A DNA stretch of 64,000 nt from Bacteroidales bacterium (GCA_016788045.1 JAEUTG010000044.1:62001-126000); one strand, 5' to 3'. Counted from the stretch's first letter, positions 55,147 through 62,656 are shown. Notes: generated from the sequence alone by a model not told the origin. A program made the numbers and translations.

Positions 55147-55827
55147 ATGAAATCAAGAATATTATTCACATGTGTTTTCATAATAATTGCTTCTATTGTA
55201 AGTAGTCAAATAGTTAACAACCTCCGATTTGAGCAATCCGGAAAAATGATTGATGTTTATTATGATCTTTCTGGGAAAGGTGATGATTCCTTTCTGGTAA
55301 AATTGTATTGCAGCCAGGATGGCGGTAAAACATGGGGGGCTCCCCTAAAATATGTTTCGGGTGCAATTGGGGAAAGTGTTAAACCAGGTAATGGGAAAAA
55401 AATAAGCTGGGATGTATTAAAAGAGAAGGATAAATTAGTTGGGGAGGTTAAATTTAAAGTTGAGGCATCGCATAAATTCAACATTGAGGAAGAAGTCGGT
55501 GAAGCTGAAATTTTTACGATGGTTGAGGAATCTCCGAGTTTTCCCGGTGGTGACGAAGCCCGCATCAGGTTTCTGACAGAAAACATTAACTATCCGCAAA
55601 TTGCCCGTGAAAGTAGTATCCATGGCACTGTTTACGTTACTTTCGTTGTTGAGAGAAACGGAAATGTAACCGATGTCAGGGTCCTCAGGGGCATTGGCGG
55701 GGGTTGCGATGAAGAAGCCATCAGGGTTATCAAGGCTATGCCCAAATGGAGCCCGGGAAAGCAAAGAGGAAAACCGGTTCGTGTGCAGTTTAACATGCCC
55801 ATCAAGTTCACCCTCGTCGGAAAATAA
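55147..55827 (+). CDS. Shared beta domain fused to TonB C-terminal domain
   Basis: A 226-residue protein. The signal peptide is MKSRILFTCVFIIIASIVSSQ. Residues ~22-112 are nearly the same as in the preceding gene (NNLRFEQSGKMIDVYYDLSG; GGKTWGAPLKYVSG; GKKISWDVLKEKDK). The C-terminal ~95 residues are a TonB_C domain (FPGGDEARIRFLTENINYP; GTVYVTFVVERNGNVTDVRV; AMPKWSPGKQRGKPVRVQF). The Pro-rich spanner of a true TonB is absent, and the N-terminal hydrophobic segment may be a cleaved signal or an anchor. It may contact a TonB box or peptidoglycan rather than energise transport. It arose by partial duplication of the neighbour. Confidence 0.82.
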   Translation: MKSRILFTCVFIIIASIVSSQIVNNLRFEQSGKMIDVYYDLSGKGDDSFLVKLYCSQDGGKTWGAPLKYVSGAIGESVKPGNGKKISWDVLKEKDKLVGEVKFKVEASHKFNIEEEVGEAEIFTMVEESPSFPGGDEARIRFLTENINYPQIARESSIHGTVYVTFVVERNGNVTDVRVLRGIGGGCDEEAIRVIKAMPKWSPGKQRGKPVRVQFNMPIKFTLVGK

Positions 55828-55841
55828 AAACATATTGACTA

Positions 55842-55874
55842 AAAATCCAGTTCCAAAAGAGAGGGATTTTTTTT
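55842..55874 (+). terminator. Terminator after the TonB-domain gene
   Basis: A 7-bp stem AAAATCC (55842-55848) / GGATTTT (55864-55870) followed by an eight-base T run. The loop is 15 nt. Confidence 0.6.
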
Positions 55875-55915
55875 GTGCAAGTGGGTAATTGAACATAGGC
55901 CATAGGTAATATAAA

Positions 55916-56163
55916 ATGCTGATGCAAGCGGAGGTTGGGATAACTACTATGAAACTTACGCTTCTGTACTTAGACTTCATGCTTCCGGATGCTTTGTCAA
56001 AATGAGTGGTTCTTTGACCGGCCGAGGTTTGAACGGCGACTACTGGAGCAATTCTCAGGGCAGTTTTGACTATGGTTGGGTCTGGGCTTTGGTATAAGTG
56101 GATGTGGCATAAACTACTTCAAAGCGGACGGTTGTTCCATCCGTTTGCCTCAGAAACTTATAA
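55916..56163 (+). pseudogene. Decayed FISUMP C-terminal fragment
   Basis: From 55921 the frame reads DASGGWDNYYETYASVL, then LRLHASGCFVKMSGSL and GRGLNGDYWSNSQ, clearly the C-terminal third of a FISUMP domain. It runs into a stop at ~56096; a one-base deletion near 56090 and an extra T near 56146 would have to be repaired to reach the ending SIRCLRN. No start codon or N-terminal part is present. It lies between the last island gene and the tRNA, so it is a remnant of another paralogue at the island end. Confidence 0.8.
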
Positions 56164-56209
56164 TTCATATAGATATATCGAATTCCTGTTGTGCAAATTG
56201 TTGTGCAAA

Positions 56210-56247
56210 TAAAAAAGGGTTTCAAAACGAATTGTTCTGAAACCCTT
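56210..56247 (-). terminator. Terminator of the tRNA gene supplied by the island
   Basis: Stem AAGGGTTTC (56215-56223) / GAAACCCTT (56239-56247) with a T-rich run on the minus strand (A run at 56210-56216). It lies immediately 3' of the tRNA on the minus strand. Confidence 0.75.
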
Positions 56248-56257
56248 GTCGTTGTAA

Positions 56258-56277
56258 GTGGGCCCACCTGGACTTGA
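56258..56277. repeat. Attachment-site repeat inside the intact tRNA
   Basis: The 20-mer GTGGGCCCACCTGGACTTGA is the 3' end of the tRNA(CAU) plus one flanking base, identical to 8738-8757. This is the right boundary of the proposed island. Confidence 0.8.
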
Positions 56278-56332
56278 ACCAGGGACCACCTGATTATGAG
56301 TCAGGTGCTCTAACCGACTGAGCTATAGGCCC
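56259..56332 (-). tRNA. tRNA with CAU anticodon, probably tRNA-Ile2 (lysidine-modified)
   Basis: A complete 74-nt cloverleaf without an encoded CCA. The acceptor stem is GGGCCTA/TGGGCCC with one G-U pair and A73; the D arm is GCTC-AGTCGGTTA-GAGC. The anticodon stem is CCTGA/TCAGG with loop CTCATAA (anticodon CAU), and the T arm is CCTGG-TTCAAGT-CCAGG. The GGGCC acceptor end and A73 resemble tRNA-Ile rather than elongator Met, so Ile2 is favoured, but Met cannot be excluded. It is the integration site of the proposed island. Confidence 0.96.
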
Positions 56333-56422
56333 TTGTAGCATCTTCACTACAACCCTTTTTTATTAGGGGACTGCAAATGTACAAAATAATCAAAATTTAA
56401 CAGACTTCCCTTCCATTTTTTT

Positions 56423-56430
56423 TAGTTTTG
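56423..56430 (+). promoter_or_regulatory. -7 promoter element for the HAD phosphatase gene
   Basis: TAGTTTTG fits TAnnTTTG and lies 23 bp before the start codon. The -33 region holds only TTTA at a slightly long distance (23 bp). Confidence 0.5.
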
Positions 56431-56453
56431 GCAACTCATTCCAGGCTATCCTT

Positions 56454-57083
56454 ATGAACTCAGAAAAAATCAACCTCACCGGCATTAAAAACATCATCTT
56501 CGACTTTGGACAGGTGTTGCTCAATATCAACCCTGGCCTCAGCGCTGAAGCCTTTACAAAACTCGGAATCCGCGATGGTGTTGATTTCTGGGGCAGCAGA
56601 AACAGTTCAGAACTGCTGATCGGACTGGAAAAAGGAGTGCTCTCCCCCGATGATTTCAGGAATGGGGCACTGCAGATGCTGGTCCCCGGTATTTCTCACC
56701 AGCAGGTTGACGATGCCTGGAATGCACTCCTGCTTGATCTGCCGGTGAAGAGGGTTGAGATGCTGAAATTGCTGAAACCGCATTACAGGTTGTTTCTGCT
56801 TTCAAACTCCAACCAGATCCATTATGATTGCTACATGGGCCGTTTCGAAAAAGAATACGGTTACAGCATGGAACTGCTTTTCGAAAAACTCTGGTTCTCC
56901 TTTCAGCTTGGTCTGCTTAAACCCGATCCGGAGATATTCAAGTATGTGCTCAATGAAGCTGGCCTGATTCCGGAAGAAACCCTGTTCATCGATGATACCC
57001 TGGTGCACGTTGAAGCTGCCCGAAGCGTCGGAATCAACGCCTTTCACCTGAAACCCGGCCTGGAAATCTGCAACTTACTGTAA
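56454..57083 (+). CDS. HAD-family phosphatase, YihX-like
   Basis: A 209-residue HAD-IA hydrolase. Motif I is NIIFDFGQVLLN (nucleophile D17; the FDxG form is normal for the YihX group), motif II is LFLLSNSNQIH, motif III is the Lys in GLLKPDPEIF, and motif IV is TLFIDDTLVHVEAARS. YihX of E. coli dephosphorylates alpha-glucose-1-phosphate; the substrate here is unproven. It is cytoplasmic and a stand-alone gene, host side of the island boundary. Confidence 0.88.
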   Translation: MNSEKINLTGIKNIIFDFGQVLLNINPGLSAEAFTKLGIRDGVDFWGSRNSSELLIGLEKGVLSPDDFRNGALQMLVPGISHQQVDDAWNALLLDLPVKRVEMLKLLKPHYRLFLLSNSNQIHYDCYMGRFEKEYGYSMELLFEKLWFSFQLGLLKPDPEIFKYVLNEAGLIPEETLFIDDTLVHVEAARSVGINAFHLKPGLEICNLL

Positions 57084-57225
57084 AACAGGAATCAAAACGA
57101 GTAGTCCGCAATCAGGAAGTTACCTTATCACTAAGATTTGAGTCCGCGGGCGATAAAAGACTTGAAAAACTTAGGGTATCGGGCCATCTATGTTTCTGGA
57201 TTCCAGGCTCGCAGATGATTATTTT

Positions 57226-57280
57226 TACTTTACTTTTTACTTTACTTTTTACTTTAGACTTTTTACTTTTTACTTTAAGC
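57226..57280. repeat. Simple tandem repeat ACTTTTT/ACTTTAGACTTT
   Basis: Tandem copies of TTTACTTT, TTACTTTTTACT and ACTTTAGACTTT run up to the stop codon of the NtrC-type gene. It is the reverse complement of the AAAGTCTAAAGT array at 845-881, so one repeat family lies on both sides of the island. Confidence 0.75.
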
Positions 57281-57281
57281 C

Positions 57282-58631
57282 CTATAGCTTCCCTTCACTC
57301 ATCAACCTGTAAATGGTGGTTTTCCCGATGTCAAGCTTTTTGGCCACCAGCCTCACTTTATTGTTATACTTATGCATGAAGTGGTTGATGATCTTCTTGT
57401 TGTATTCTTCAAGGGTCGTTTCTTCAAAAAGAAAATCAGCAGAGGCACTTACCGTGCTGAAGGTAATGTCTGACTCTTCAATGGTCTCGGTATTGGTCAT
57501 CACAGCGGCCAGTTCCATGATGGCCTTCAGTTCCCTGACATTACCGGGGAACGGATAATGCTGGATCTTTTCTATTGCTTTCGGACTGATTGAAAGCTTT
57601 TTCATCTTGTTCTTCTGGCAGAAATCATCGACAAAAAAGCGTGCCAGCAGAGCGATGTCGTTTCCCCGCTCACGCAGCGGAGGAAGGTTGATCGGCAATC
57701 CCAGCAGCCTGTAATACAGGTCCTCCCTGAACTCCCCTTTCCTCACCAGTTCCTGCAGGTTTTTGTGCGTTGCAACAATCACCCTTACATCCAGCTTCAC
57801 ACTGTCGTTGCCTCCTACCCTGGTCACCTCTTCCTCCTGCAATACCCTCAGCAGTTTCGACTGCATGTTCAGGTCCATATCCCCGATTTCGTCCAGGAAA
57901 ATGGTACCCCCATTGGCTTCTTCGAAACGGCCGATCCGGCGGTTGTTGGCGCCTGTAAATGCGCCCTTCTCGTGACCGAACATTTCACTCTCGATCAGCT
58001 CCTTGGGAATGGCAGTAACGTTTACCGCAACAAAAGGCTTGCGACTCCGCGATGAACCATGGTGTATTGACTTGGCTACCAACTCTTTGCCAGTTCCCGT
58101 TTCACCATAAATCGATACTGTAATGTTGGTTCCGGATGCTTTTTCTATCAGGTTAAAAACCTTGCTGATGGCCGGACTACTTCCCTTAATCAGGTTATTC
58201 TTCTCGTATTTGCGGCCTATTTCTTCTTCAAGATCAGCAATTTTTTGCCTCAGCTTCAGGTTCTCCCTGATGTTCTTGGTGATGTTCCACAGGCGCTCCT
58301 TGGTATCCTGATCTTTCAGAATGTAGTCGTATGCACCTTTCTTGAGCAATTCGATGGCTGTTGCCACATCCTGTTGTCCCGAAACGATGACTACCGGAAG
58401 GTCGGGATTAAACTCCCGTATCTGCCGAAGCACTTCCAGCCCGGTCATATCGGGCAGATTATAGTCAAGCGAAATCAGGGTCGGATTCTTGTACAGATTC
58501 TTTAACAGCGTTTTACCATCAGAAAATATCTCCACTTCATACTCAGGATTGAGCGATAAATGATGCGACATAATCCTTGCGAAAATTACATCGTCTTCAA
58601 CAATAAAAATCCTGAGTGATTCCTGAGCCAT
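57282..58631 (-). CDS. Sigma-54-dependent NtrC-family response regulator
   Basis: A 449-residue protein. The receiver domain is at 1-~120 (LRIFIVEDDVIFARIM; phosphoacceptor Asp in ISLDYNLPDMTG; VVIVSGQQD; YDYILKDQD). The AAA+ domain has Walker A GETGTGKELVAKS, the sigma-54 contact loop HEKGAFTGANNR and Walker B GGTIFLDEIGDMD. The C-terminal Fis-type helix-turn-helix is VRLVAKKLDIGKTTIYRLM. It activates sigma-54 promoters when phosphorylated. No histidine kinase is adjacent, so the signal is unknown. Confidence 0.96.
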   Translation of the reverse strand: MAQESLRIFIVEDDVIFARIMSHHLSLNPEYEVEIFSDGKTLLKNLYKNPTLISLDYNLPDMTGLEVLRQIREFNPDLPVVIVSGQQDVATAIELLKKGAYDYILKDQDTKERLWNITKNIRENLKLRQKIADLEEEIGRKYEKNNLIKGSSPAISKVFNLIEKASGTNITVSIYGETGTGKELVAKSIHHGSSRSRKPFVAVNVTAIPKELIESEMFGHEKGAFTGANNRRIGRFEEANGGTIFLDEIGDMDLNMQSKLLRVLQEEEVTRVGGNDSVKLDVRVIVATHKNLQELVRKGEFREDLYYRLLGLPINLPPLRERGNDIALLARFFVDDFCQKNKMKKLSISPKAIEKIQHYPFPGNVRELKAIMELAAVMTNTETIEESDITFSTVSASADFLFEETTLEEYNKKIINHFMHKYNNKVRLVAKKLDIGKTTIYRLMSEGKL

Positions 58632-58748
58632 CTGGCTTTTAATTTTTATCCGAAATTACAAACTTTTTACAATGGTTGTTCAATCGCCTTTGCAGAAAAA
58701 GGTAACATAATATATCCTGAAAAGCTGGCTTTGTAATACTGAAACTCA

Positions 58749-59726
58749 TCACAATTTATAGCTCTCTTCAATTTCTTCAAGGATTCTGAAAACCTGATCC
58801 GCAGACACTGCGGCAAGCAGGTTAATCCTGAATGGTTTAAAGTCTGACAAACCACTGAAATAGCGGGCATAGTGTCGTCTGGTTTCAAGTACGGCCGTGA
58901 TTTCTCCTTTCCACTGCGCTGACAGTTGCAGGTGTTCGCGGCAAACGCTCACACGCTCTGCAACACCGGGCAGGGGCAGATGCTCACCGGTAGCCAGATA
59001 CTGTTTTACCTGACTGAAAATCCAGGGATTGCCCACTGCTGCCCGGCCAATCATGATGCCGTCAACACCGGTGCTCTGTTTCATGATCAGAGCTGACGGC
59101 CCATCAGTAACATCTCCGTTACCGATGATAGGAATGTGGATTCCTGGCGTATTTTTAACCTCACCTATCAGTGTCCAGTCGGCCTTGCCCCCATACAACT
59201 GGGCTCTGGTGCGGCCATGAATGGTGAGCGCGGCAATACCGCAATCCTGAAGCCGCGGGGCCAGCTCAACGATGATCCTTGACTTTTCATCCCATCCCAG
59301 ACGGGTTTTTACCGTTACAGGTACCTTAACAGCCCTTGCCACTGAACGCGTGATTTCAAGCATCAGGGGTACATTCTGTAAGAGCGCAGCACCACCTCCT
59401 TTGTTTACAATTTTCCTTACCGGGCAACCGAAATTCAGGTCAATAAAATCGGGACCAGCTTCTTCGGCCATTCGGGCAGCCATAACCATCGCTTCAACAT
59501 TATTACCGAACAGCTGGATGGCTGCCGGCCGTTCAGTGTCAGATAATTCAAGCTTCTTTCTGCTTTTGGCCACTTCCCGGATCAACCCTTCTGAAGCAAT
59601 GAACTCGGTAAAAACCACATCAGCACCCTGCCGCTTGCACAGCAACCTGAACGGCGGATCTGTAATATCCTCCATCGGCGCCAGCATAACCGGAAAATCA
59701 GGCAATTCAACAGTTCCTATCTTCAT
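58749..59726 (-). CDS. dusB: tRNA-dihydrouridine synthase
   Basis: A 325-residue FMN enzyme reducing uridine to dihydrouridine in the tRNA D loop. The N-terminus PVMLAPMEDITDPPFRLLCK, catalytic Cys in DLNFGCPVRKIVNKGGGAAL, TVKTRLGWD, the FMN/tRNA segment ALTIHGRTRAQLYGGKADW, and IPIIGNGDVTDG are all in order. The length is normal. The Dus-B subgroup is inferred from the overall form. It is followed by a divergent gene with a 66-bp gap containing a TACTTTTG box (59733-59740) on the plus strand. Confidence 0.93.
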   Translation of the reverse strand: MKIGTVELPDFPVMLAPMEDITDPPFRLLCKRQGADVVFTEFIASEGLIREVAKSRKKLELSDTERPAAIQLFGNNVEAMVMAARMAEEAGPDFIDLNFGCPVRKIVNKGGGAALLQNVPLMLEITRSVARAVKVPVTVKTRLGWDEKSRIIVELAPRLQDCGIAALTIHGRTRAQLYGGKADWTLIGEVKNTPGIHIPIIGNGDVTDGPSALIMKQSTGVDGIMIGRAAVGNPWIFSQVKQYLATGEHLPLPGVAERVSVCREHLQLSAQWKGEITAVLETRRHYARYFSGLSDFKPFRINLLAAVSADQVFRILEEIEESYKL

Positions 59727-59792
59727 TTATGTTACTTTTGACGGGGTTAAAAACCGGTAACCAGACGCAAAATAACGAATTTTTACCCTGCC

Positions 59793-60716
59793 ATGCTCCG
59801 CCAGCCGCTTTTCAGCAATCTTACCACAGGTTCTAGGATGTTGTTACTGGTTTTGGTGATCCTGCTTTCGGGGGCTGTTTCACTTTCTCTTTCCTACCTT
59901 GTCTCTGTGGTGGTCTGGGGTAAAGACATTTTTATAACTTCCGCCGATCCCGGATCGGCCAACATTGTATTTCTGCGGTTTGTACAGATGTTCAACCAGT
60001 TGGGCTTCTTTCTTCTCCCTCCCCTGCTATATGCCTGGCTGAGCGAGCAATCACCCTCAGGGTTTCTCGGCTTTTCGCGTCCTCCGGCATCTACCCTGTT
60101 TTTAAGCCTGGTATTGATCCTTTCTTCTATTCCGCTGATGGGTGAACTGTCGCGTTGGAACGAACAGCTCGATCTTCCCGGCTGGCTCTCCGGCATCGAA
60201 CGCTGGATGATTGATTCAGAGGAATCAGCAATGGAACTCACCCTGCGCTTTCTCGGCGAACCGGGAATATCCTCACTGCTCATCAATCTTACCATGATCG
60301 CGTTGCTGCCTGCATTGGGCGAAGAATTGCTCTTCAGGTCCGCTTTACTCGGAATTCTCAGAAAAGTCTTCAGGGGAATTCACTGGCCGGTGATCCTCTC
60401 TTCGGTGATTTTCAGTGCCCTGCATCTCCAGTTTTTTGGCTTCTTGCCCAGGTTTGTACTCGGACTGGTTTTCGGTTATCTGTATCTTTGGTCAGGATCC
60501 GTATGGGTGCCGGCAAGTATGCATTTTGTCAACAATGCCAGTGTGGTAATCGCAGCATGGCTTTACAACAACAAAGTCAGCAGTGTTCCGGCCGATGAAT
60601 TCGGAACAACTTCTTCAGAAACATTGATAATCAGCTCATTGTTTATCTGCCTGGTTATTCTTTATGTGATCTTCCGTAACAGCAGGAAGCCAGATTTGCA
60701 TCACGATTTCAGCTGA
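59793..60716 (+). CDS. CPBP family intramembrane metalloprotease
   Basis: A 307-residue polytopic protein with about eight spans. The ABI/CPBP motifs are visible: EELLFRSALLGIL (motif 1, EExxxR), FSALHLQFFGFLPRFVLGLV (motif 2, HxxxxxxxxF) and ASMHFVNNASVV (motif 3, HxxxN). These relate to CAAX-type proteases cleaving within the membrane. Substrate unknown. A possible -7 box lies at 59733-59740. Confidence 0.9.
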   Translation: MLRQPLFSNLTTGSRMLLLVLVILLSGAVSLSLSYLVSVVVWGKDIFITSADPGSANIVFLRFVQMFNQLGFFLLPPLLYAWLSEQSPSGFLGFSRPPASTLFLSLVLILSSIPLMGELSRWNEQLDLPGWLSGIERWMIDSEESAMELTLRFLGEPGISSLLINLTMIALLPALGEELLFRSALLGILRKVFRGIHWPVILSSVIFSALHLQFFGFLPRFVLGLVFGYLYLWSGSVWVPASMHFVNNASVVIAAWLYNNKVSSVPADEFGTTSSETLIISSLFICLVILYVIFRNSRKPDLHHDFS

Positions 60717-60750
60717 AAACAAGGGTTCAGCAAGACATTATCCGGTATAA

Positions 60751-61059
60751 ACTGAGAGACTGTTTAAATCAAATCATTATTGTCCGGTTTAAGTAAAAAA
60801 GACATTGACACAAAACCCCATCCCGATGGCAATCAGGAAACAAACCTGTCTGCTTGACGCAGTCAGGCAGGAATTGCTCTAAATCAGATAAATAAGTTGG
60901 TGATTGTTGGTGATTTCGTGTGTTGGTGTCAAAAAAGGAAAGTAAGGTACCTGTATTGAATAATGGCTGCAATCCAGTATTATCAATCAGTTCAAAGGAA
61001 ACCAATTATTTTCCCCGGACACTAGTGAAATTAATATTCCTTTTAAACAGTCTCTGAGT
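60751..61059. mobile_element. MITE-like element upstream of cysS
   Basis: A ~309-bp non-coding segment bounded by 18-bp inverted repeats with one mismatch: ACTGAGAGACTGTTTAAA (60751-60768) and TTTAAACAGTCTCTGAGT (61042-61059). The interior has more, imperfect inverted matches (TGTCCGG near 60781 with CCGGACA near 61016; TTGACACAAAAC near 60806 with GTGTTGGTGTCAA near 60920) and one nested CCTGTCTG...CAGGCAGG palindrome at ~60844-60870. No target-site duplication is clear. The structure fits a non-autonomous transposable element; the parent transposase is not in the window. Confidence 0.6.
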
Positions 61060-61126
61060 TTTAGCCTTGTATTTCCGGCTATATTGACGCGTTTTAATAA
61101 TTTTGCACACAGAAATTCTGATGATC

Positions 61127-62596
61127 ATGGAACCTAAACTGGTTGTTCACAATACCCTCAGCCGCCGCAAAGAGGTGTTTGAGCCCATCAATCCTCCCCA
61201 TGTGGGTATGTATGTCTGCGGGCCAACCGTATATGGCGATGCCCACCTTGGACATGCCCGTTCGGCTATTGTCTTCGATCTGGTATTCCGTTACCTTCAG
61301 CACCTGGGCTACAAAGTGCGTTATGTGCGTAACATCACCGATGTTGGTCACCTTGAAAACGACGCTGATTCCGGTGAAGACAAAATTGCCAAAAAAGCAC
61401 GGCTTGAACAGCTTGAGCCCATGGAGGTGGTACAATACTTCACCGACCGGTACCATTCAGATATGGCTAAGCTCAATAACCTGAGCCCGAGTATAGAACC
61501 GAGGGCCTCCGGACACATCATTGAGCAGATCCAGATGATTGAAGACATTCTGGACAACAATCTGGCTTACGAGAGCGAAGGCTCTGTATATTTTGATGTT
61601 GAAAAATACAACAGGCAATACCATTACGGGAAACTTTCGGGCCGGGTACTCGACGACCTGATGTCGAATACACGCGATCTTGACGGACAGGGCGAGAAAC
61701 GCAACCCGTTTGATTTTGCCCTCTGGAAAAAGGCGCAGCCTGAGCACATCATGCGCTGGCCATCGCGCTGGAGCAAGGGATTCCCCGGCTGGCACCTCGA
61801 ATGTTCGGCCATGAGCGCCCGCTACCTGGGCGAACGGTTCGACATCCACGGGGGTGGCATGGACCTGCTGTTCCCCCATCATGAATCGGAAATAGCCCAG
61901 AGTGTCGCCGCCAACGATACCGATCCGGTTAAATACTGGCTGCACAACAACATGATCACGGTGAACGGGCAGAAAATGGGAAAATCGCTGGGCAATTTCA
62001 TCACCCTCGGTGAATTTTTCAGCGGCAATCACCCTTCCCTCACCCAGGCCTTCAGCCCGATGACCATACGGTTTTTTATCCTTCAGGCCCACTACCGCAG
62101 CACACTCGATTTCTCAAACGATGCCCTGCTGGCTGCTGAAAAAGGCTACGAACGTTTTATGAAGGCCCTGAATACCCTGACCAAACTTCAGGCATCCCCG
62201 GTTTCTTCGGTTGAGGTTGAACCAATCCGTCAGAACTGCTACGATGCCATGAACGACGACTTCAACAGTCCGATGGTGATCGCCAGCCTGTTCGAAGCCG
62301 TCAGGATAATTAATTCTGTCAACGACAAAAAGGAAACACTCAACACTGCAGATCTCAACCTCCTGCGCGAAACTTTCAGTGTTTTTACCGGAGATATTCT
62401 CGGACTGAAACCCGAATCAGGATCAGGTGCAGACAATTCCGTTCTTGACGGATTGATGCAACTGGTGCTCGATCTGCGGTTGAATGCCAAAACAGCCAAA
62501 GACTATGCAACCGCTGACAAGATCAGGGATCAGCTGTCTAAAATCGGCATCGTGGTGAAGGATACCAAAGAAGGAGCAACCTGGGAAATGAACTGA
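61127..62596 (+). CDS. cysS: Cysteinyl-tRNA synthetase
   Basis: About 489 residues from ATG 61127 (61121 is also possible; a TTG at 61103 sits inside the TAATTTTG -7 box at 61098-61105, so it cannot be the start). The HIGH motif is HLGHARS, preceded by zinc ligand Cys in MYVCGPTVY; the other zinc ligands are Cys in WHLECSAMS and His in LFPHHESE. The KMSKS loop is KMGKS. The C-terminal helical anticodon-binding region is present. It charges tRNA-Cys and is essential. Confidence 0.97.
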   Translation: MEPKLVVHNTLSRRKEVFEPINPPHVGMYVCGPTVYGDAHLGHARSAIVFDLVFRYLQHLGYKVRYVRNITDVGHLENDADSGEDKIAKKARLEQLEPMEVVQYFTDRYHSDMAKLNNLSPSIEPRASGHIIEQIQMIEDILDNNLAYESEGSVYFDVEKYNRQYHYGKLSGRVLDDLMSNTRDLDGQGEKRNPFDFALWKKAQPEHIMRWPSRWSKGFPGWHLECSAMSARYLGERFDIHGGGMDLLFPHHESEIAQSVAANDTDPVKYWLHNNMITVNGQKMGKSLGNFITLGEFFSGNHPSLTQAFSPMTIRFFILQAHYRSTLDFSNDALLAAEKGYERFMKALNTLTKLQASPVSSVEVEPIRQNCYDAMNDDFNSPMVIASLFEAVRIINSVNDKKETLNTADLNLLRETFSVFTGDILGLKPESGSGADNSVLDGLMQLVLDLRLNAKTAKDYATADKIRDQLSKIGIVVKDTKEGATWEMN

Positions 62597-62656
62597 ACAC
62601 CCGCATGCGCATACACAGATTAACAGATAGCCCATTCACCGAAAAACTTTCTTACC

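Larger units (their letters stand above)
8738..56277. mobile_element. Proposed 47.5-kb genomic island at tRNA(CAU)
   Basis: Exact 20-bp direct repeats of a tRNA 3' end bound this segment. On the minus strand the intact tRNA at 56.3 kb enters the segment, and the displaced original 3' end with its terminator is at 8.7 kb; a second terminator inside the segment serves the rebuilt tRNA. Content is accessory: a defence cluster (8.9-26.2 kb) and exported caspase/FISUMP genes (27.3-55.8 kb). Host-type genes lie on both sides. No integrase, excisionase or conjugation gene is seen, so it looks immobile or dependent on a helper, or the integrase has been lost. A two-step origin is possible, with the AT-rich 1-kb gap at 26.2-27.3 kb as a junction. 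Confidence 0.65.

Noticed and set aside
55916..56163. Template repeat of a diversity-generating retroelement
   Set aside because: The fragment is longer than a variable loop, carries coding-type frame disruptions, and no RT or accessory gene is near; a decayed paralogue explains it more simply.
8738..56277. Integrase, relaxase, transposase or reverse transcriptase in the island
   Set aside because: All large frames were read and none shows the motifs of these families; the island call therefore rests on the attachment repeats and content only.
61103..61126. TTG start for cysS
   Set aside because: The codon lies within the TAATTTTG promoter element; ATG 61121/61127 gives the normal family N-terminus.
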